The translations under genes and the position numbers were made by a program. A stretch of DNA of 56,469 bases from Nitrosomonadales bacterium (GTDB taxonomy: Bacteria > Pseudomonadota > Gammaproteobacteria > Burkholderiales > Gallionellaceae): NCBI GenBank assembly GCA_016214695.1, contig JACRNY010000005.1, positions 144,372 to 200,840 of the forward strand, written 5' to 3'. Below, in pieces: positions 35,550 through 44,789 of the stretch; positions within the stretch are counted from its first letter, which is position 1, and each line of letters begins with the position of its first letter. The notes below the pieces were generated by a model. It had not been told where the DNA came from. It ran no database searches and saw nothing but the letters and a program-made list of their open reading frames with translations.

Positions 35550-36224
35550 ATGAGAAAACTACTGACTTATCTGGGCGCAAGATACTTCCCGAATCTGGCC
35601 GTCATGGAACGCAATTTCAGCACACTGGCATGCGATCTCGGACAGTGGCGCAGCGTGAAGGCAAAGATGGCTGTCGATGCCAATGGGGCTGAATTGCCCT
35701 GGTACACCTATCCGGCCATTGAATACCTGACCAGTTTTGATTTCAGGGATTGCGATGTATTTGAATTCGGATCCGGCAATTCTTCATTATTCTGGTCTGA
35801 ACGGGCACGGAGCGTCTTCTCGGTCGAAGACAACCTGGAATGGCATGAAGCCGTCAATCGGAAGAAACGGAAGAATCAAACGCTGATCCACCGCAAGGAC
35901 GAGTCGGGTTACGTCAATTCGCTGGCTGAGCAAGACAGGTCGTTCGAGATCATAGTGATCGATGGCAAGTGGAGAATGCAGTGCGCAGAAATGGCCATAC
36001 GCCACCTGAAGGATGGCGGGATGATCGTACTGGACAATTCCGACCGCACGATCGAAAAGAAATGCGGCGAATTCCTCCGTGAGCAAGGGCTTGTTCAAAT
36101 CGATTTCAGCGGATTCGGACCGATCAACGGCTATTGCTGGTCGACATCAATATTCATCAAGACCCCCTTTTTGCTGCAACGCAACTTTGCCGGTCCCGCG
36201 CCGATCGGCGGGTTGAAAAACTGA
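35550..36224 (+). CDS. SAM-dependent methyltransferase-like protein
   Basis: This 224-residue protein has a class I methyltransferase glycine motif, DVFEFGSGNSSLFWS (near residue 70), an acidic residue after beta-strand 2 (VFSVEDNLEWHE), IIVIDGKWRMQCAEMAI and GGMIVLDNSDRTIEKKCGEFL. It lies 77 bases after wzt and 8 bases before the FkbM gene. It may modify a sugar in the exported glycan. The substrate cannot be inferred. Confidence 0.75.
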   Translation: MRKLLTYLGARYFPNLAVMERNFSTLACDLGQWRSVKAKMAVDANGAELPWYTYPAIEYLTSFDFRDCDVFEFGSGNSSLFWSERARSVFSVEDNLEWHEAVNRKKRKNQTLIHRKDESGYVNSLAEQDRSFEIIVIDGKWRMQCAEMAIRHLKDGGMIVLDNSDRTIEKKCGEFLREQGLVQIDFSGFGPINGYCWSTSIFIKTPFLLQRNFAGPAPIGGLKN

Positions 36225-36232
36225 GGGCGAGA

Positions 36233-36952
36233 ATGCTTCCGAAAATGATTGGTTCCATCCTCTCTGCAGTCAGAAGGCGGCTCACTGAAGTCGGCGACAG
36301 ACCATCTGACCTGGGAGAGTTCGCCTTCAAGTCCTATTCCCAGGAGGGGGAGGATATGGTGCTGCGAAGGATATTCGAGGGTCAGCCATCGGGATTCTTC
36401 GTGGATGTGGGAGCGCATCACCCGCAGCGCTTTTCCAATACGTATTATTTTTATCAGCTTGGATGGAGCGGGATCAATATCGAGCCGAATCCCGATGCAC
36501 TTGCAGCGTTCAGCTCAACACGTCCCAGGGACATCAACCTTCAGCTCGGTGTGTCGGATACTCCGGGGATGCTTGCATACTATCGATTTGACGAACCCGC
36601 ACTGAATACATTCGACCATGCAATAGTAAAGTCCAGACTGGCAAAAACCTCATACAAGCTGGAATCGACGAGCGAAGTAAGCGTCAGCCGGCTTGATTCG
36701 ATTCTGGCAACGTATTTGCCGAAAGGCACCAGAATTGATTTTCTGTCGGTCGATGCAGAAGGCTATGATCTGGCGGTATTGAAGTCCAATGATTGGGATC
36801 TGTACAGACCCAGATGCGTCCTTGTGGAAATGCTGAATGCCTCTCTCGAAGATGCCATGCGCGGTGATATCTACCAGTTCATGAAGAGCAAGGATTATGC
36901 GTTATTCGCGAAGACGTTCAATACGCTGATATTTTTATGCCCCCAGGGTTGA
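36233..36952 (+). CDS. FkbM-family methyltransferase
   Basis: This 239-residue protein begins at ATG 36233 (GAGGGCGAG upstream); a longer frame reaches back into the previous gene without support. FkbM hallmarks are YSQEGEDMVLRRIF, GFFVDVGAHHPQRFSNTYYFY, GWSGINIEPNPDAL, SVSRLDSIL and IDFLSVDAEGYDLAVLKS. FkbM proteins O-methylate sugars and polyketides in many surface-glycan clusters. It overlaps the possible upstream start of the sulfotransferase gene. Confidence 0.88.
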   Translation: MLPKMIGSILSAVRRRLTEVGDRPSDLGEFAFKSYSQEGEDMVLRRIFEGQPSGFFVDVGAHHPQRFSNTYYFYQLGWSGINIEPNPDALAAFSSTRPRDINLQLGVSDTPGMLAYYRFDEPALNTFDHAIVKSRLAKTSYKLESTSEVSVSRLDSILATYLPKGTRIDFLSVDAEGYDLAVLKSNDWDLYRPRCVLVEMLNASLEDAMRGDIYQFMKSKDYALFAKTFNTLIFLCPQG

Positions 36953-36966
36953 AGCTCGGAAGAAAT

Positions 36967-37800
36967 ATGGATTTTCAGCGAATCATTCAGTACATCCCCA
37001 AAATATTCAGGAACAGACTGGACGAGGCGAGAATTCGCGCAATGACCGCCAGCTATGATCTGGGCGGTTACAAGAGGATATACCTGGTCCATATCCGGAA
37101 GACGGGGGGCACCTCGTTGAACCACATCTTTCTGAATTTGCAGACAGGTGACTCTGCCTCGTTGTATGAAAATCTGGCCCGGAGTCCGGACCATCGGATC
37201 ATCTGCGGGGACAAGGTTTACGTGGGCTGGAATGTTCGGTACATCAATGCGGGGAATTATTTTTACGCCTTTTCCCACACCCCGCTGCATGAGCTGGATT
37301 TGCCGGAAGGAACATTCACGGTCACTTGCTTCCGCGACCCGGTGAAGAGGGTGATCTCGCACTACAACATGCTGATGAACTTTCAAGTGAACAAGATCGA
37401 TCATCCCTGCATGGCCATCGAGGGGAAGTGGCTGGGGAACTCATTCGAGGACTTTTTGCAGAGGATCCCCGAGGAGCATCTGCTTAACCAGCTATACATG
37501 TTTTCGGCCAGGTTCGACGCCAGCGAGGCATTGGCAAGAGTGGCCGGCCTTTCGCACTATTTCTTCACTGAAGACTTCGCCCGCGGCATCGATGAATTGA
37601 ACACGAAGACAGGACTCAACCTGAAGCCCTTGCATATCCGCAAGGCATCCTTCAGCGCCTCGATCCCCGAGGAAAGCATCGAGAAGCTCAGAGGAATGCT
37701 CGCGAGGGAATATGCTTTCCTCGATCGCGTCCGAAATATGCGCAAGGACATGCAACAGGATGGAACTCCCGATCGGCAGTTGCACGATTGCCCGCCATAA
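36967..37800 (+). CDS. sulfotransferase family protein
   Basis: This 277-residue protein has the PAPS 5'-phosphosulfate-binding loop in IYLVHIRKTGGTSLNHIF (near residue 45) and the 3'-phosphate site in FTVTCFRDPVKRVISHYN. These are the two hallmark motifs of the heparan-sulfate type sulfotransferases. It would transfer sulfate from PAPS to a sugar hydroxyl. An ATG at 36937 overlaps the FkbM gene, while ATG 36967 follows CGGAAG and avoids overlap. It suggests that the glycan is sulfated, which is inference until the substrate is known. Confidence 0.83.
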   Translation: MDFQRIIQYIPKIFRNRLDEARIRAMTASYDLGGYKRIYLVHIRKTGGTSLNHIFLNLQTGDSASLYENLARSPDHRIICGDKVYVGWNVRYINAGNYFYAFSHTPLHELDLPEGTFTVTCFRDPVKRVISHYNMLMNFQVNKIDHPCMAIEGKWLGNSFEDFLQRIPEEHLLNQLYMFSARFDASEALARVAGLSHYFFTEDFARGIDELNTKTGLNLKPLHIRKASFSASIPEESIEKLRGMLAREYAFLDRVRNMRKDMQQDGTPDRQLHDCPP

Positions 37801-37816
37801 CTCACCGCAAACCATC

Positions 37817-38728
37817 ATGACAACCGCCCCGATAGCATTGTTCGTCTATAACCGCCCCGAGCATACGCGCCGGACGGTGGAGGCATTGCAAAAGAATGCA
37901 TTGGCGCAAGAAAGCGACCTGATCGTTTTTTCCGATGCACCGAAGTCTCAATCGCAGACCGAAGCGGTGCGCGAGGTACGCCAGTACATCCATCGGATCG
38001 GGGGATTCAAGTCGATTGTCATCGTCGAGCGGGAGACCAATCTTGGACTTGCGCGCTCCATCATCGATGGCGTCAGCAGAGTGGTAGATGCGCAAGGTCG
38101 CATCATCGTGCTGGAAGATGACCTGGTCACCTCGCCCTATTTCCTGGATTTCATGAACAGAGCGCTCGACGCCTACCAGGATGACGAGAAAGTGATGCAT
38201 ATTTCCGGATACATGTTTCCGATCGACCAGACTGATCTGCCGGAAACTTTCTTCCTTCGAACAGCTTCATGCTGGGGATGGGCGACCTGGAGCAGGGCTT
38301 GGCAGCACTTCGAGAAGAACCCAGGACTCCTGCCTGGTGAATTTGATGCATCCGCGATCAGACGCTTCGATATGGATGGCGCCAACAGTTTCTGGGCGCA
38401 GGTCGAACAAAATGCGCAAGGTTTGATAGATACCTGGGCGGTGTTCTGGTATGCGTCCGTGTTCAAGAAAAACGGATTGTGCCTGCACCCGCGAGTTTCG
38501 ATGGTGAACAATATCGGGCATGACGATTCGGGAGAACATTGCAGGCAGACAGATGTTTTCGCAACCACACTGGCAAGCAAACCTGTATCCGGCTTTGAAG
38601 CGGATATCGCTGAAAGCGCACTGGCACATGCCAGGACCCGCGAATTCTTTTTGGCGCCAGGCGCCCCCGAAACCAGCCGTTCAACATTTCGCCGGCTCCT
38701 TTCGGCCATCAGGCGTCGATTGCCCTGA
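37817..38728 (+). CDS. GT-A fold glycosyltransferase-like protein
   Basis: This 303-residue protein starts MTTAPIALFVYNRPEHTRRTVEAL, a family 2-like nucleotide-sugar-binding start. It has VERETNLGLARSIIDGVSRV, then the acidic metal-binding motif in RIIVLEDDLVTSPYFLDFMN. TASCWGWATWSRAW is typical of a group of sugar transferases that often carry the annotation 'hemolytic/GNT-I-like'. The start is 16 bases after the sulfotransferase stop. Donor and acceptor are unknown. Confidence 0.8.
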   Translation: MTTAPIALFVYNRPEHTRRTVEALQKNALAQESDLIVFSDAPKSQSQTEAVREVRQYIHRIGGFKSIVIVERETNLGLARSIIDGVSRVVDAQGRIIVLEDDLVTSPYFLDFMNRALDAYQDDEKVMHISGYMFPIDQTDLPETFFLRTASCWGWATWSRAWQHFEKNPGLLPGEFDASAIRRFDMDGANSFWAQVEQNAQGLIDTWAVFWYASVFKKNGLCLHPRVSMVNNIGHDDSGEHCRQTDVFATTLASKPVSGFEADIAESALAHARTREFFLAPGAPETSRSTFRRLLSAIRRRLP

Positions 38729-38815
38729 TGCGAGTCGTTAAGTTTTGCGGATTTTGCGATTCGGGGTGGTTCAGGATGATGCGGCGCCGGGCAGAACGGC
38801 TTTATTCTTTGCATT

Positions 38816-39697
38816 GTGGCGAACAGAAAAGGTGGATTTGTGCTTGCACGACAGTCATCAGGCAATGAGATCGTGATGTGGGGCATCCCGTTGCCGACCA
38901 GCGGAATGCATCAGACCGACATCGGATATCTGAGGGATCTCGCCAGTCGTGAGCGCCCCGCTGTCGAATGGATATGGCAGGAGATGGATCGGGCCTGGGA
39001 TGAGCTGGCGCTGGACAACAAGGCCGGTTTGCAGGGGCAGGCGATAGGCGATTTCTATTCGCATCCGGTCTGGATAGTCAATGGCGTATTCTCGGCATCC
39101 GATCCGGTCTCCATTCAGCACCGTGAATCGATCGCCGCTTTTGCCAGCCGGATAGGTGTAAAGCGGATCGCGGATTACGGCGGCGGCTTCGGCGAGTTGG
39201 CGCTGAGAATACATGCAGCAGCCCCCCAGGCTCATATCGATATCGTGGAGCCCTATGCTTCACAGCTTGGCATGCTGAGAATGGAAGGATGTTCCGGCAT
39301 CCGGTTCGTTGAAGAGTTCGACGGCCCGTATGATTGTGTCGTTGCCCAGGACGTCCTTGAGCACGTTGAGCACCCGCTGAAGCTGGCCGAGCAGATGGTG
39401 CTGGCGACCAGACCCGGCGGCTATCTGATCCTGGCCAATTGTTTTTACCCCGTGGTCAAGTGCCACCTGCCTTCGACCTTCTATCTGCGGCATACCTTCA
39501 CCTGGGTGGTCAGCGCCCTGGGGCTCAAGTACGATGGCTGCATCGAAGGTGCCGGTCATGCGCTGGTTTTCAGAAGACGGGGCAACATCAACAGATTTAT
39601 GCTCGCGCTATTCGTTCCGATTGCGAAACTTGCCGGACCCTTGCTGAATATGGCGATCCCCGCGATTGCTTCTCTACGCCGCAGATTGGGGACATGA
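38816..39697 (+). CDS. SAM-dependent methyltransferase
   Basis: This 293-residue protein has the class I SAM motif IADYGGGFGELALRIH (near residue 120), an acidic ribose-binding residue in IDIVEPYAS, and YDCVVAQDVLEHVEHPLKLAEQMV, followed by RPGGYLILANCFYPVVKCHLP. The GTG at 38816 gives the longest reading; a GTG at 38840 has AGGTGG four bases upstream and may be the true start. The stop overlaps the next ATG by four bases (ATGA). Confidence 0.82.
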   Translation: MANRKGGFVLARQSSGNEIVMWGIPLPTSGMHQTDIGYLRDLASRERPAVEWIWQEMDRAWDELALDNKAGLQGQAIGDFYSHPVWIVNGVFSASDPVSIQHRESIAAFASRIGVKRIADYGGGFGELALRIHAAAPQAHIDIVEPYASQLGMLRMEGCSGIRFVEEFDGPYDCVVAQDVLEHVEHPLKLAEQMVLATRPGGYLILANCFYPVVKCHLPSTFYLRHTFTWVVSALGLKYDGCIEGAGHALVFRRRGNINRFMLALFVPIAKLAGPLLNMAIPAIASLRRRLGT

Positions 39698-40953
39698 TGG
39701 CCATCAAACCACTGATGCTCAATGCTTACGACAACGTGGGAGGGGCCGCGATCGCAACCTATCGTTTGCACCGCGGGCTGCTTTCGATCGGGGTCGATTC
39801 CCGCCTGCTGGTGTTGCAGAAGGGATCGAACGACCCTACCGTCATCACCCTGGAACCGCAATCCAGATTGAAGAACAAGATCGCGGCATTCTACGCGCGG
39901 CGGGATGAGGCGGTGACCCGCCAATGCAAAGCCGAAGGCAACAGGTATTTCTCTCCTGCCAGGTGCCCCGACCGACTGGCATCCAAAGTCGCGGCAGCCG
40001 ATCCGGATCTTGTTCATCTATTCTGGGTGAATTCAGGTTTTTTGAAGATCGAGACGCTGAAGCGATTCAAAAAACCGCTCATCTGGACCCTGCATGACAT
40101 GTGGCCGTTCACCGGCGGATGCCATTACGACGATGAATGCAGAAGATTCCGGCAAAGTTGTGGCAAATGCCCGATATTGGGCTCGGGCAGTGACCATGAC
40201 CTGTCGCGACAGATCTTTGAGCGCAAGCGAACCGCCTGGCGTGATGTGCCGATCACCGTGGTCGCGACCAGCAATTGGCTTGCCGACATGGCGCGCTCAA
40301 GCTCGTTGTTCAAAGACCAGCGGATCGAGGTGATCCCCAACGGGATAGACACCGGCAGATACAAGCCGCTTGATAAACATGCAGCGCGTGCAGCCTTTGG
40401 CCTGCCGCAGGATAAGCATCTGGTGCTGTTCTCGGCATTCAGCGCCATAACAGACAAGCGCAAGGGAAACCATCTTCTGGTGCCGGCCCTCAGAAGGATG
40501 GCCGGGAGCGGATGGGGAGAAAGAACGGAATTGGTGGTCATTGGAGCCGGCAAGCCAGAGAACCCTCCCGACCTCGGCATGAAGGTCCACTACATGGGCG
40601 ACTTCCACGACGAGATAAGTCAGGTGTTGCTCTATTCGGCGGCGGATGTCACCGTGGCCCCGTCGATGCAGGAGAATCTGTCCAATACCGTGATGGAATC
40701 GCTCTCCTGCGGCACGCCGGTGGTTGCGTTCGATATAGGCGGCATGCCCGACATGATCGACCACCAGGACAGCGGATTCCTGGCGCGCCCGTTTGAATCC
40801 GATGATCTCGCAGCCGGAATGATGTGGGTGCTGGAAGATAAAACACGTCACGACAAGCTTGCCGAACATTCCCGCAAAACCGCAGTGGAACGGTTCGACC
40901 TGAAGACAGTCGCCAACCTTTATCTGTCCCTCTATCGGGATATGCTGGAATGA
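39694..40953 (+). CDS. family 4 glycosyltransferase (WcaC-like)
   Basis: This 419-residue GT-B enzyme starts MMAIKPLMLNAYDNVGGAAIATYRLHRGL. It has LIWTLHDMWPFTGGCHYDDECRRF, a Cys-rich stretch (GGCHYDDEC and SCGKCPILGSG) seen in colanic-acid WcaC-type transferases. The C-terminal domain shows VIPNGIDTGRYKP, the donor-binding SMQENLSNTVMESLSCGTPVVAFDIGG (Glu of the E-x7-E motif) and GFLARPF. It overlaps the neighbouring genes at both ends (ATGA). Confidence 0.87.
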   Translation: MMAIKPLMLNAYDNVGGAAIATYRLHRGLLSIGVDSRLLVLQKGSNDPTVITLEPQSRLKNKIAAFYARRDEAVTRQCKAEGNRYFSPARCPDRLASKVAAADPDLVHLFWVNSGFLKIETLKRFKKPLIWTLHDMWPFTGGCHYDDECRRFRQSCGKCPILGSGSDHDLSRQIFERKRTAWRDVPITVVATSNWLADMARSSSLFKDQRIEVIPNGIDTGRYKPLDKHAARAAFGLPQDKHLVLFSAFSAITDKRKGNHLLVPALRRMAGSGWGERTELVVIGAGKPENPPDLGMKVHYMGDFHDEISQVLLYSAADVTVAPSMQENLSNTVMESLSCGTPVVAFDIGGMPDMIDHQDSGFLARPFESDDLAAGMMWVLEDKTRHDKLAEHSRKTAVERFDLKTVANLYLSLYRDMLE

Positions 40954-42896
40954 CGGTCGGCCGCCAAGCATCTTCGGCCGTGACATCCGCGGGCTCTGCG
41001 ATGGCGAGTCTGCCAAGGATCACGGTCGTCACTCCCGTTCTCAATGGCGCGGCGCACATCGCAGAGACGCTGGAATCGGTTCTGCGCCAGGATTACCCGG
41101 AACTGGAATACATCGTTGCGGACGGCGGCTCGACGGATGGGACGCTGGACATCATTCGCAGATATGAAACCAGAGACGATTTTCCCCAGCGTATCTCGCT
41201 CGTCATCTCCGGGCCGGACCGGGGAATGTATGACGCGATCGCCAGGGGATTCGAGCATGCCAGCGGCGACATCTATTGCTACCTGAACGCCGACGACCTG
41301 TTCGAGTGCGGCGGGTTAAGATCGGTTGGTGAATATTTCATGCAGCATCCGGAGACCCAGGTCATCTATCACGAGGATATCGTGCAGGTGGATGGCTGGA
41401 AGTTCCCGAATGTGCGCCAGCCCGGGAACGTCGACACTGTCGACCTGCTCAAGGGGCACATCCTCTTTCAGGATGGCGTGTTCTGGCGGCGTTCGGTCTT
41501 CGAGGCCGTCGGCGGAATGCGCAGGGATCTCAAACTGGCAGGCGACTTCGACTTGTGGTTGCGCCTTTCGAGCCGCGCCAGTTTCGTCAGACGCTCCGGT
41601 CATGTGAGCTGTTTCCGTATGCACCCCGGCCAGTTGAGTTCAAGGATGGATCGCTATCAGCGCGAAATGGAGCAGTCGATCGCAGACTTCCTGGCGACTG
41701 TGTCGATAGGCAAACGAGCATCATGGACGCTCCAGAGTCTGTTCCGGAATACCTATAGAAAGCTCGCGCGAAAATGGGGCAGTGAAAGACTTTTCTTTCC
41801 GATCGATTTCCGCAACCTTCCGCCACCCACTGCCACGGTACCTCCCGGCACGGAAGAGATAGCGCGCAGCCCGATCGACGGAAAGCCCGCTGAACGTTTA
41901 CTGTTCACGGCACCAGACACACGATTCGGCGAACGTGAACTCAACCATATCTACCTTGATGAACGCCACGGGATCGCGATCACCCATCCGCATATTGCAG
42001 CCGACAGGTTGGATGCGCTGTATCAAAAGCACTATTCTTCCCCACCGATGGAACTCAAGCTGCCGGAGACCACATCCCCCTACAGGCAGTTCGACGGGAA
42101 ACGATTCTGGGAAAAGCTCCTGTTCAGACTCCCCGTAGGGATCCTGTCGCGCATCCTGTTCCCCGGCGCAGGATCGGACAATACCTTGCAGGAGTTGATT
42201 ACGGTACTTGAGCGATCAAACGTGGACACGGCAACACCGCTTCGCTTCCTCGATGTCGGATGTTTTGAGGGCCATCTGCTGGACCAGATTCGCAGCAACA
42301 CGGGCTGGAAGCCCTCTGGATTGGAACCCAACAAGCTGGCCGCAGATACGGCAAAGGGAAAAGGACACCAAGTGTGGTGTGGACATGCCGAAGATGCCGG
42401 CGCTCTGATCCCGCGGGAACAGAAATTCGATGTCATCCATTTGGGGCAAAGCATCGAGCATGTAGACGACCCGGTTGGCGTGCTCGTGCACCTGAAGCGG
42501 CTGCTTGCCCCGCGTGGAGTGCTTGTGGTGAGCACGCCCAATCTGGATTCGCGCGAGATAGATTGGTTCGGTCCCACCTGGGCACACTGGCACCCGCCCT
42601 ATCACCGCCATGTTTTTTCCGGCAAAGGGTTGCACGCGCTTGCACAAAAGGCGGGGTTCCTGCCGCTTCACTTGCAGACCTTTTCCAACCCGTACTGGAC
42701 CTGCATGTCACTGGCCCAGAACCGGCTTGGCCTGGGTGGCAGCGTCTCGCATGCGGTACATTTCGACCGCCGAACAACCAGGGAAGCGCGCAGGATAAAC
42801 TTCTGGAAAAAGATCATCTGGGACAGGCTGGATAAGGGTGACTACTGCCTCTTTGTCATGAAAGACGCGGCCGCCGGAGACTCGCGCCATGTCTGA
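40950..42896 (+). CDS. fused family 2 glycosyltransferase and methyltransferase
   Basis: This 648-residue protein joins two enzymes. Residues about 22-260 are a GT2 domain: ITVVTPVLNGAAHIAETLESVLRQDYP, VADGGSTDGTLDIIRRY, the metal-binding CYLNADDLFE, and LAGDFDLWLRLSSR. After a linker, residues about 430-600 are a class I methyltransferase: RFLDVGCFEGHLLDQIR, LEPNKLAAD, FDVIHLGQSIEHVDDPVGVLVHLKRLL and RGVLVVSTPNLDSRE. The end overlaps the next gene by eight bases. A single protein could add and methylate a sugar, perhaps a chain-capping step read by the Wzt C-terminal domain. Confidence 0.88.
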   Translation: MTVGRQASSAVTSAGSAMASLPRITVVTPVLNGAAHIAETLESVLRQDYPELEYIVADGGSTDGTLDIIRRYETRDDFPQRISLVISGPDRGMYDAIARGFEHASGDIYCYLNADDLFECGGLRSVGEYFMQHPETQVIYHEDIVQVDGWKFPNVRQPGNVDTVDLLKGHILFQDGVFWRRSVFEAVGGMRRDLKLAGDFDLWLRLSSRASFVRRSGHVSCFRMHPGQLSSRMDRYQREMEQSIADFLATVSIGKRASWTLQSLFRNTYRKLARKWGSERLFFPIDFRNLPPPTATVPPGTEEIARSPIDGKPAERLLFTAPDTRFGERELNHIYLDERHGIAITHPHIAADRLDALYQKHYSSPPMELKLPETTSPYRQFDGKRFWEKLLFRLPVGILSRILFPGAGSDNTLQELITVLERSNVDTATPLRFLDVGCFEGHLLDQIRSNTGWKPSGLEPNKLAADTAKGKGHQVWCGHAEDAGALIPREQKFDVIHLGQSIEHVDDPVGVLVHLKRLLAPRGVLVVSTPNLDSREIDWFGPTWAHWHPPYHRHVFSGKGLHALAQKAGFLPLHLQTFSNPYWTCMSLAQNRLGLGGSVSHAVHFDRRTTREARRINFWKKIIWDRLDKGDYCLFVMKDAAAGDSRHV

Positions 42897-43938
42897 CCAG
42901 GATCAAGCGCTGAAAACCATCGATGAGATGACTGATACCCGTACAGCCCGGATCCATCCCGCTGCGCCTGAGGGCACACAAAAAACAGGGAAGGAAACAC
43001 CCGCCTATCGCCGCATCCTGCGGCCCTTGATCCGGCTGGTGCGCCCTGTATATCGCGGTCTGCAGCCGCGGCTCGGGGTGCTCAACCAGCATCCGCCGCG
43101 CAAGCTGCAAGCAACTGCCGATGGCAGCAAGAATGCCCCGCCCGGAGCGGCCTCGAAGATCTCCATTGTCACCCCCTCGTTCAATCAGTCCACGTTCATT
43201 GAGCGCACCCTGACGAGCGTGCTTGACCAGTCCTATCCGAACCTCGAGTACTATGTGCAGGATGGCGCTTCCAGCGATGGCACGATCGAGATACTCAAGC
43301 GTTACGCGGATCGTCTTGCCGGATGGGATTCACGCCCGGACAACGGACAATCCCAAGCCATCAATCTCGGCTTTGCCAGGACATCCGGCGAGATCATGGC
43401 CTGGCTGAACTCGGACGATATATTGCTGCCTGGTGCATTGTCCTGCGTGGCTGAATATTTCCGCCTTCACCCCGAAGTGGATGTGATCTATGGTTACCGC
43501 GTCCTGATCGATGAGAACGATCAGGAGATCGGCCGCTGGATATTGCCCGCACACGATGACGGAGTCCTTTCGTGGGAAGATTACATCCCGCAGGAAACGA
43601 TATTCTGGCGCAGGCGCATATGGGATAAGGCCGGCGGCAAGATCGATGAGTCATTTCGTTTCGCCATGGATTGGGACATGCTGCTACGTTTTCGCGATGC
43701 AGGCGCGCGCTTTGCCAGATTGCCGCGCTTTCTGGGAGGATTCCGCATCCACCCGCGGCAAAAGACGTCGGCCGAGATATCGAGTACCGGCTTTCAGGAA
43801 ATGGATCGCATCCGCCAGAAAATACATGGGCGCGTCCCCTTGCCCGCGGAAGTGAAAAAGGCCGTGCGAACATACTTGTTGAGACATCTGCTTCTCGATT
43901 GGGCATGGCGCATCAGAGACAGGCTGGGATTCAAGTGA
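42889..43938 (+). CDS. family 2 glycosyltransferase
   Basis: This 349-residue enzyme has a basic N-terminal extension of about 90 residues (RRILRPLIRLVRPVYRGLQPRLG), then the GT2 domain ISIVTPSFNQSTFIERTLTSVLDQSYP, VQDGASSDGTIEILKRY, the metal site IMAWLNSDDILLPG and FAMDWDMLLRFRDAGARF. The extension may tether it to the membrane surface. It overlaps the previous gene by eight bases and the next GTG start by four. Confidence 0.87.
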   Translation: MSDQDQALKTIDEMTDTRTARIHPAAPEGTQKTGKETPAYRRILRPLIRLVRPVYRGLQPRLGVLNQHPPRKLQATADGSKNAPPGAASKISIVTPSFNQSTFIERTLTSVLDQSYPNLEYYVQDGASSDGTIEILKRYADRLAGWDSRPDNGQSQAINLGFARTSGEIMAWLNSDDILLPGALSCVAEYFRLHPEVDVIYGYRVLIDENDQEIGRWILPAHDDGVLSWEDYIPQETIFWRRRIWDKAGGKIDESFRFAMDWDMLLRFRDAGARFARLPRFLGGFRIHPRQKTSAEISSTGFQEMDRIRQKIHGRVPLPAEVKKAVRTYLLRHLLLDWAWRIRDRLGFK

Positions 43939-44756
43939 ATTCTCCCGACCACGTTGCTGTTTCCATCATCATTGCCGTCTTCAACGGCAGGGCGACCCTG
44001 CAGCAATGCATCGACAGCATCAGGCAGCAGACCCTCGCGAACAAGGAGCTGATCGTCATCGACGGCGGATCTCAGGATGGCACGGTCGATTTGCTGCGAG
44101 CGAACGCCGCATGGATCAGCTATTGGGAATCAGAACCAGATCGCGGTATATACCACGCCTGGAACAAGGCACTGGCGCATGCGCATGGCGAATGGATCTG
44201 CTTCCTCGGTGCCGATGATTTCCTCTGTGATCCCTCCGTACTGGAAAGAACGGTCGTGCAACTGCAAAAACTGCCGCAAGATATTCGCGTGGCATATGGA
44301 CGGATCATGCTGATCGGCGAGGACGGCGAACCGACCCGCTCGATCGGACAACCGTGGGCGAGAGAGACTTTCCGGCAGCACATGAGCATTCCGCATGTCG
44401 GCACGATGCATCGACGGACACTGTTTGAACAGAATGGCGATTTTGACGAATCGTTTCAAATAGCCGGCGATTACGAATTGCTTTTGCGCGAATTGAAGAC
44501 GGGCGATGCGGCATTCATTCCCGATATCATCGTCGCTGGTCAGCGGCTGGGCGGCATCAGTACGGCCGCCGGGAACAATCTGAAGATAAAGAAGGAAGTC
44601 TGGCGTGCGCAGAGAATGCATGGACTTCCGCTGCAGTGGGGAGCTGTGCTCAAGGAAGCCGCGGATGAATATCTGCAGCTGGCGCTCAGGAAGGTGCTCG
44701 GAGAAAAGGCAACCGGCAAGCTGCTCGCCTGGCGCAAGAACCATGTGAAGCGGTGA
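43935..44756 (+). CDS. family 2 glycosyltransferase
   Basis: This 273-residue protein starts at a GTG overlapping the previous stop (GTGA). The GT2 core is VSIIIAVFNGRATLQQCIDSIRQQTL, VIDGGSQDGTVDLLR, the nucleotide-sugar Asp in EPDRGIYHAWNKALAHAHGEWICFLGADDFL (GADD metal site), and PHVGTMHRRTLFE, then FQIAGDYELLLREL. This pattern matches the short WcaA/WbdN-like sugar transferases. Confidence 0.87.
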   Translation: MNSPDHVAVSIIIAVFNGRATLQQCIDSIRQQTLANKELIVIDGGSQDGTVDLLRANAAWISYWESEPDRGIYHAWNKALAHAHGEWICFLGADDFLCDPSVLERTVVQLQKLPQDIRVAYGRIMLIGEDGEPTRSIGQPWARETFRQHMSIPHVGTMHRRTLFEQNGDFDESFQIAGDYELLLRELKTGDAAFIPDIIVAGQRLGGISTAAGNNLKIKKEVWRAQRMHGLPLQWGAVLKEAADEYLQLALRKVLGEKATGKLLAWRKNHVKR

Positions 44757-44789
44757 TGGAAACAGACCGAGATCGTTGAGACCGCAATA

